From Planctomycetales bacterium (GTDB lineage: Bacteria > Planctomycetota > Planctomycetia > Planctomycetales > Planctomycetaceae): 6,302 nt of DNA. This document shows positions 5,813 to 6,302 of the stretch, piece after piece. Location of the stretch: the NCBI GenBank assembly GCA_020050375.1, contig JAGVKR010000621.1:1-6302 (forward strand). The letters are read 5' to 3'. The notes beneath the pieces were generated by a model. The model had not been told where the DNA came from and ran no database searches. It was given only the letters and a program-made list of their open reading frames with translations. Each line of letters begins with the position of its first letter. Positions within the stretch are counted from its first letter, which is position 1. The position numbers and the translations under genes were made by a program.

Positions 5813-6302
5813 ATGTCACGCGCCGTTCGGATGGTTGCCTTCCTGGCTCTTCTGATCTCCAATGCCGCCTCCGCGCAGGACATGGCCCTCTCCAGCGTCC
5901 TCATCGACGGTGAGCCCTGGCAGCTCGTCGCCGAGGGGTACAAGTTCACTGAAGGGCCCGCCGCGGACGCCGAGGGGCGGGTCTATTTCACCGACATTCC
6001 CAACAGCCGCATTCACAAGATCGACCTCGACGGCAAGGTCAGCCTGTTTGCCGACGCCACCGCCAACACCAACGGTCTGATGTTCGGCCCGGACGGGTTG
6101 CTCTACGGTTGCCGCAACGGCGAAAAGAAAATCGTCGCTTACGATTCGCAGGCCCAGGTGCAGATTATCGCCGACGATGTGAATTCGAACGATCTGGTCG
6201 TGGCCGGCAACGGCGGCATCTTCTTCACCGATCCGCCGGGAGGACGTGTCTGGTACATCAGCCCCAAGCGCGAAAAACGCATCGTCGCCGAGGGGCTGAA
6301 GC
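5813..6302 (+). CDS. Secreted SMP-30/gluconolactonase-like protein, N-terminal part
   Basis: The first 163 residues of an SMP-30/gluconolactonase/LRE-like six-bladed beta-propeller (PF08450), which in characterised members hydrolyses sugar lactones using one divalent metal ion. A signal peptide covers about residues 1-21 (ASA|QD), so it acts outside the cytoplasm. Visible family motifs are FTEGPAADAEGRVYFTDI at 45-62, with Glu47 as the expected metal ligand, NTNGLMFGPDGLLYGC at 85-100, and NSNDLVV at 124-130, with Asn126 as an expected ligand. FFTDPPGGRVW at 137-147 is the next blade. The gene runs off the window; the typical mature length is near 300 residues, so roughly half is missing. AAAGGAG at 5802-5808 supports the ATG. 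It lies 42 bases after the Uma2 stop, close enough for co-transcription. Confidence 0.92.
   Translation, partial: MSRAVRMVAFLALLISNAASAQDMALSSVLIDGEPWQLVAEGYKFTEGPAADAEGRVYFTDIPNSRIHKIDLDGKVSLFADATANTNGLMFGPDGLLYGCRNGEKKIVAYDSQAQVQIIADDVNSNDLVVAGNGGIFFTDPPGGRVWYISPKREKRIVAEGLK

Overview
The window reads as a stretch of a planctomycete (Planctomycetota) genome of moderately high GC. The main evidence is a long minus-strand gene with the PSCyt1, PSCyt2 (DUF1549) and PSD1 (DUF1553) domains, an architecture expanded almost only in that phylum and its relatives. A secreted SMP-30/gluconolactonase-like protein, a secreted esterase and a Uma2-family nuclease fit the same picture. The first 17 bases are not genomic: they match the 3' end of the Illumina TruSeq adapter, so the window begins at an untrimmed contig end that cuts the big gene just after its conserved NTPLQ motif.

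Layout. Positions 18-3052 (minus) hold the partial PSCyt1-PSCyt2-PSD1 protein (1,012 residues visible). Within its PSD1 part lies an in-frame, stop-free insert of about 258 bp made of repetitive DNA: 32-bp inverted terminal arms rich in C and G runs enclose three different heptanucleotide tandem arrays, two of which are inverted versions of each other. Upstream on the same strand are a 124-residue protein resembling only the C-terminal half of prolipoprotein diacylglyceryl transferase (3087-3461) and, overlapping it by ATGA, a 97-residue two-helix membrane protein (3458-3751). The three look like one minus-strand transcription unit.

After a divergent intergenic region the plus strand carries a secreted alpha/beta-hydrolase esterase (3898-4818), a 98-bp MITE-like element with 32-bp terminal inverted repeats and a flanking TTAT duplication (4842-4939), a Uma2 endonuclease-like gene (5048-5770) and the start of a secreted SMP-30/gluconolactonase-like gene (5813 to the window end).

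How they may work together. The plus-strand esterase and lactonase-like protein are both exported and plausibly act on sugar esters or lactones outside the cytoplasm. The Uma2 gene and the MITE sit between them and look like later arrivals. The PSCyt/PSD1 protein is probably an exported haem protein of unknown substrate. The most unusual feature is the composite heptamer-repeat element sitting in frame inside a conserved enzyme domain.
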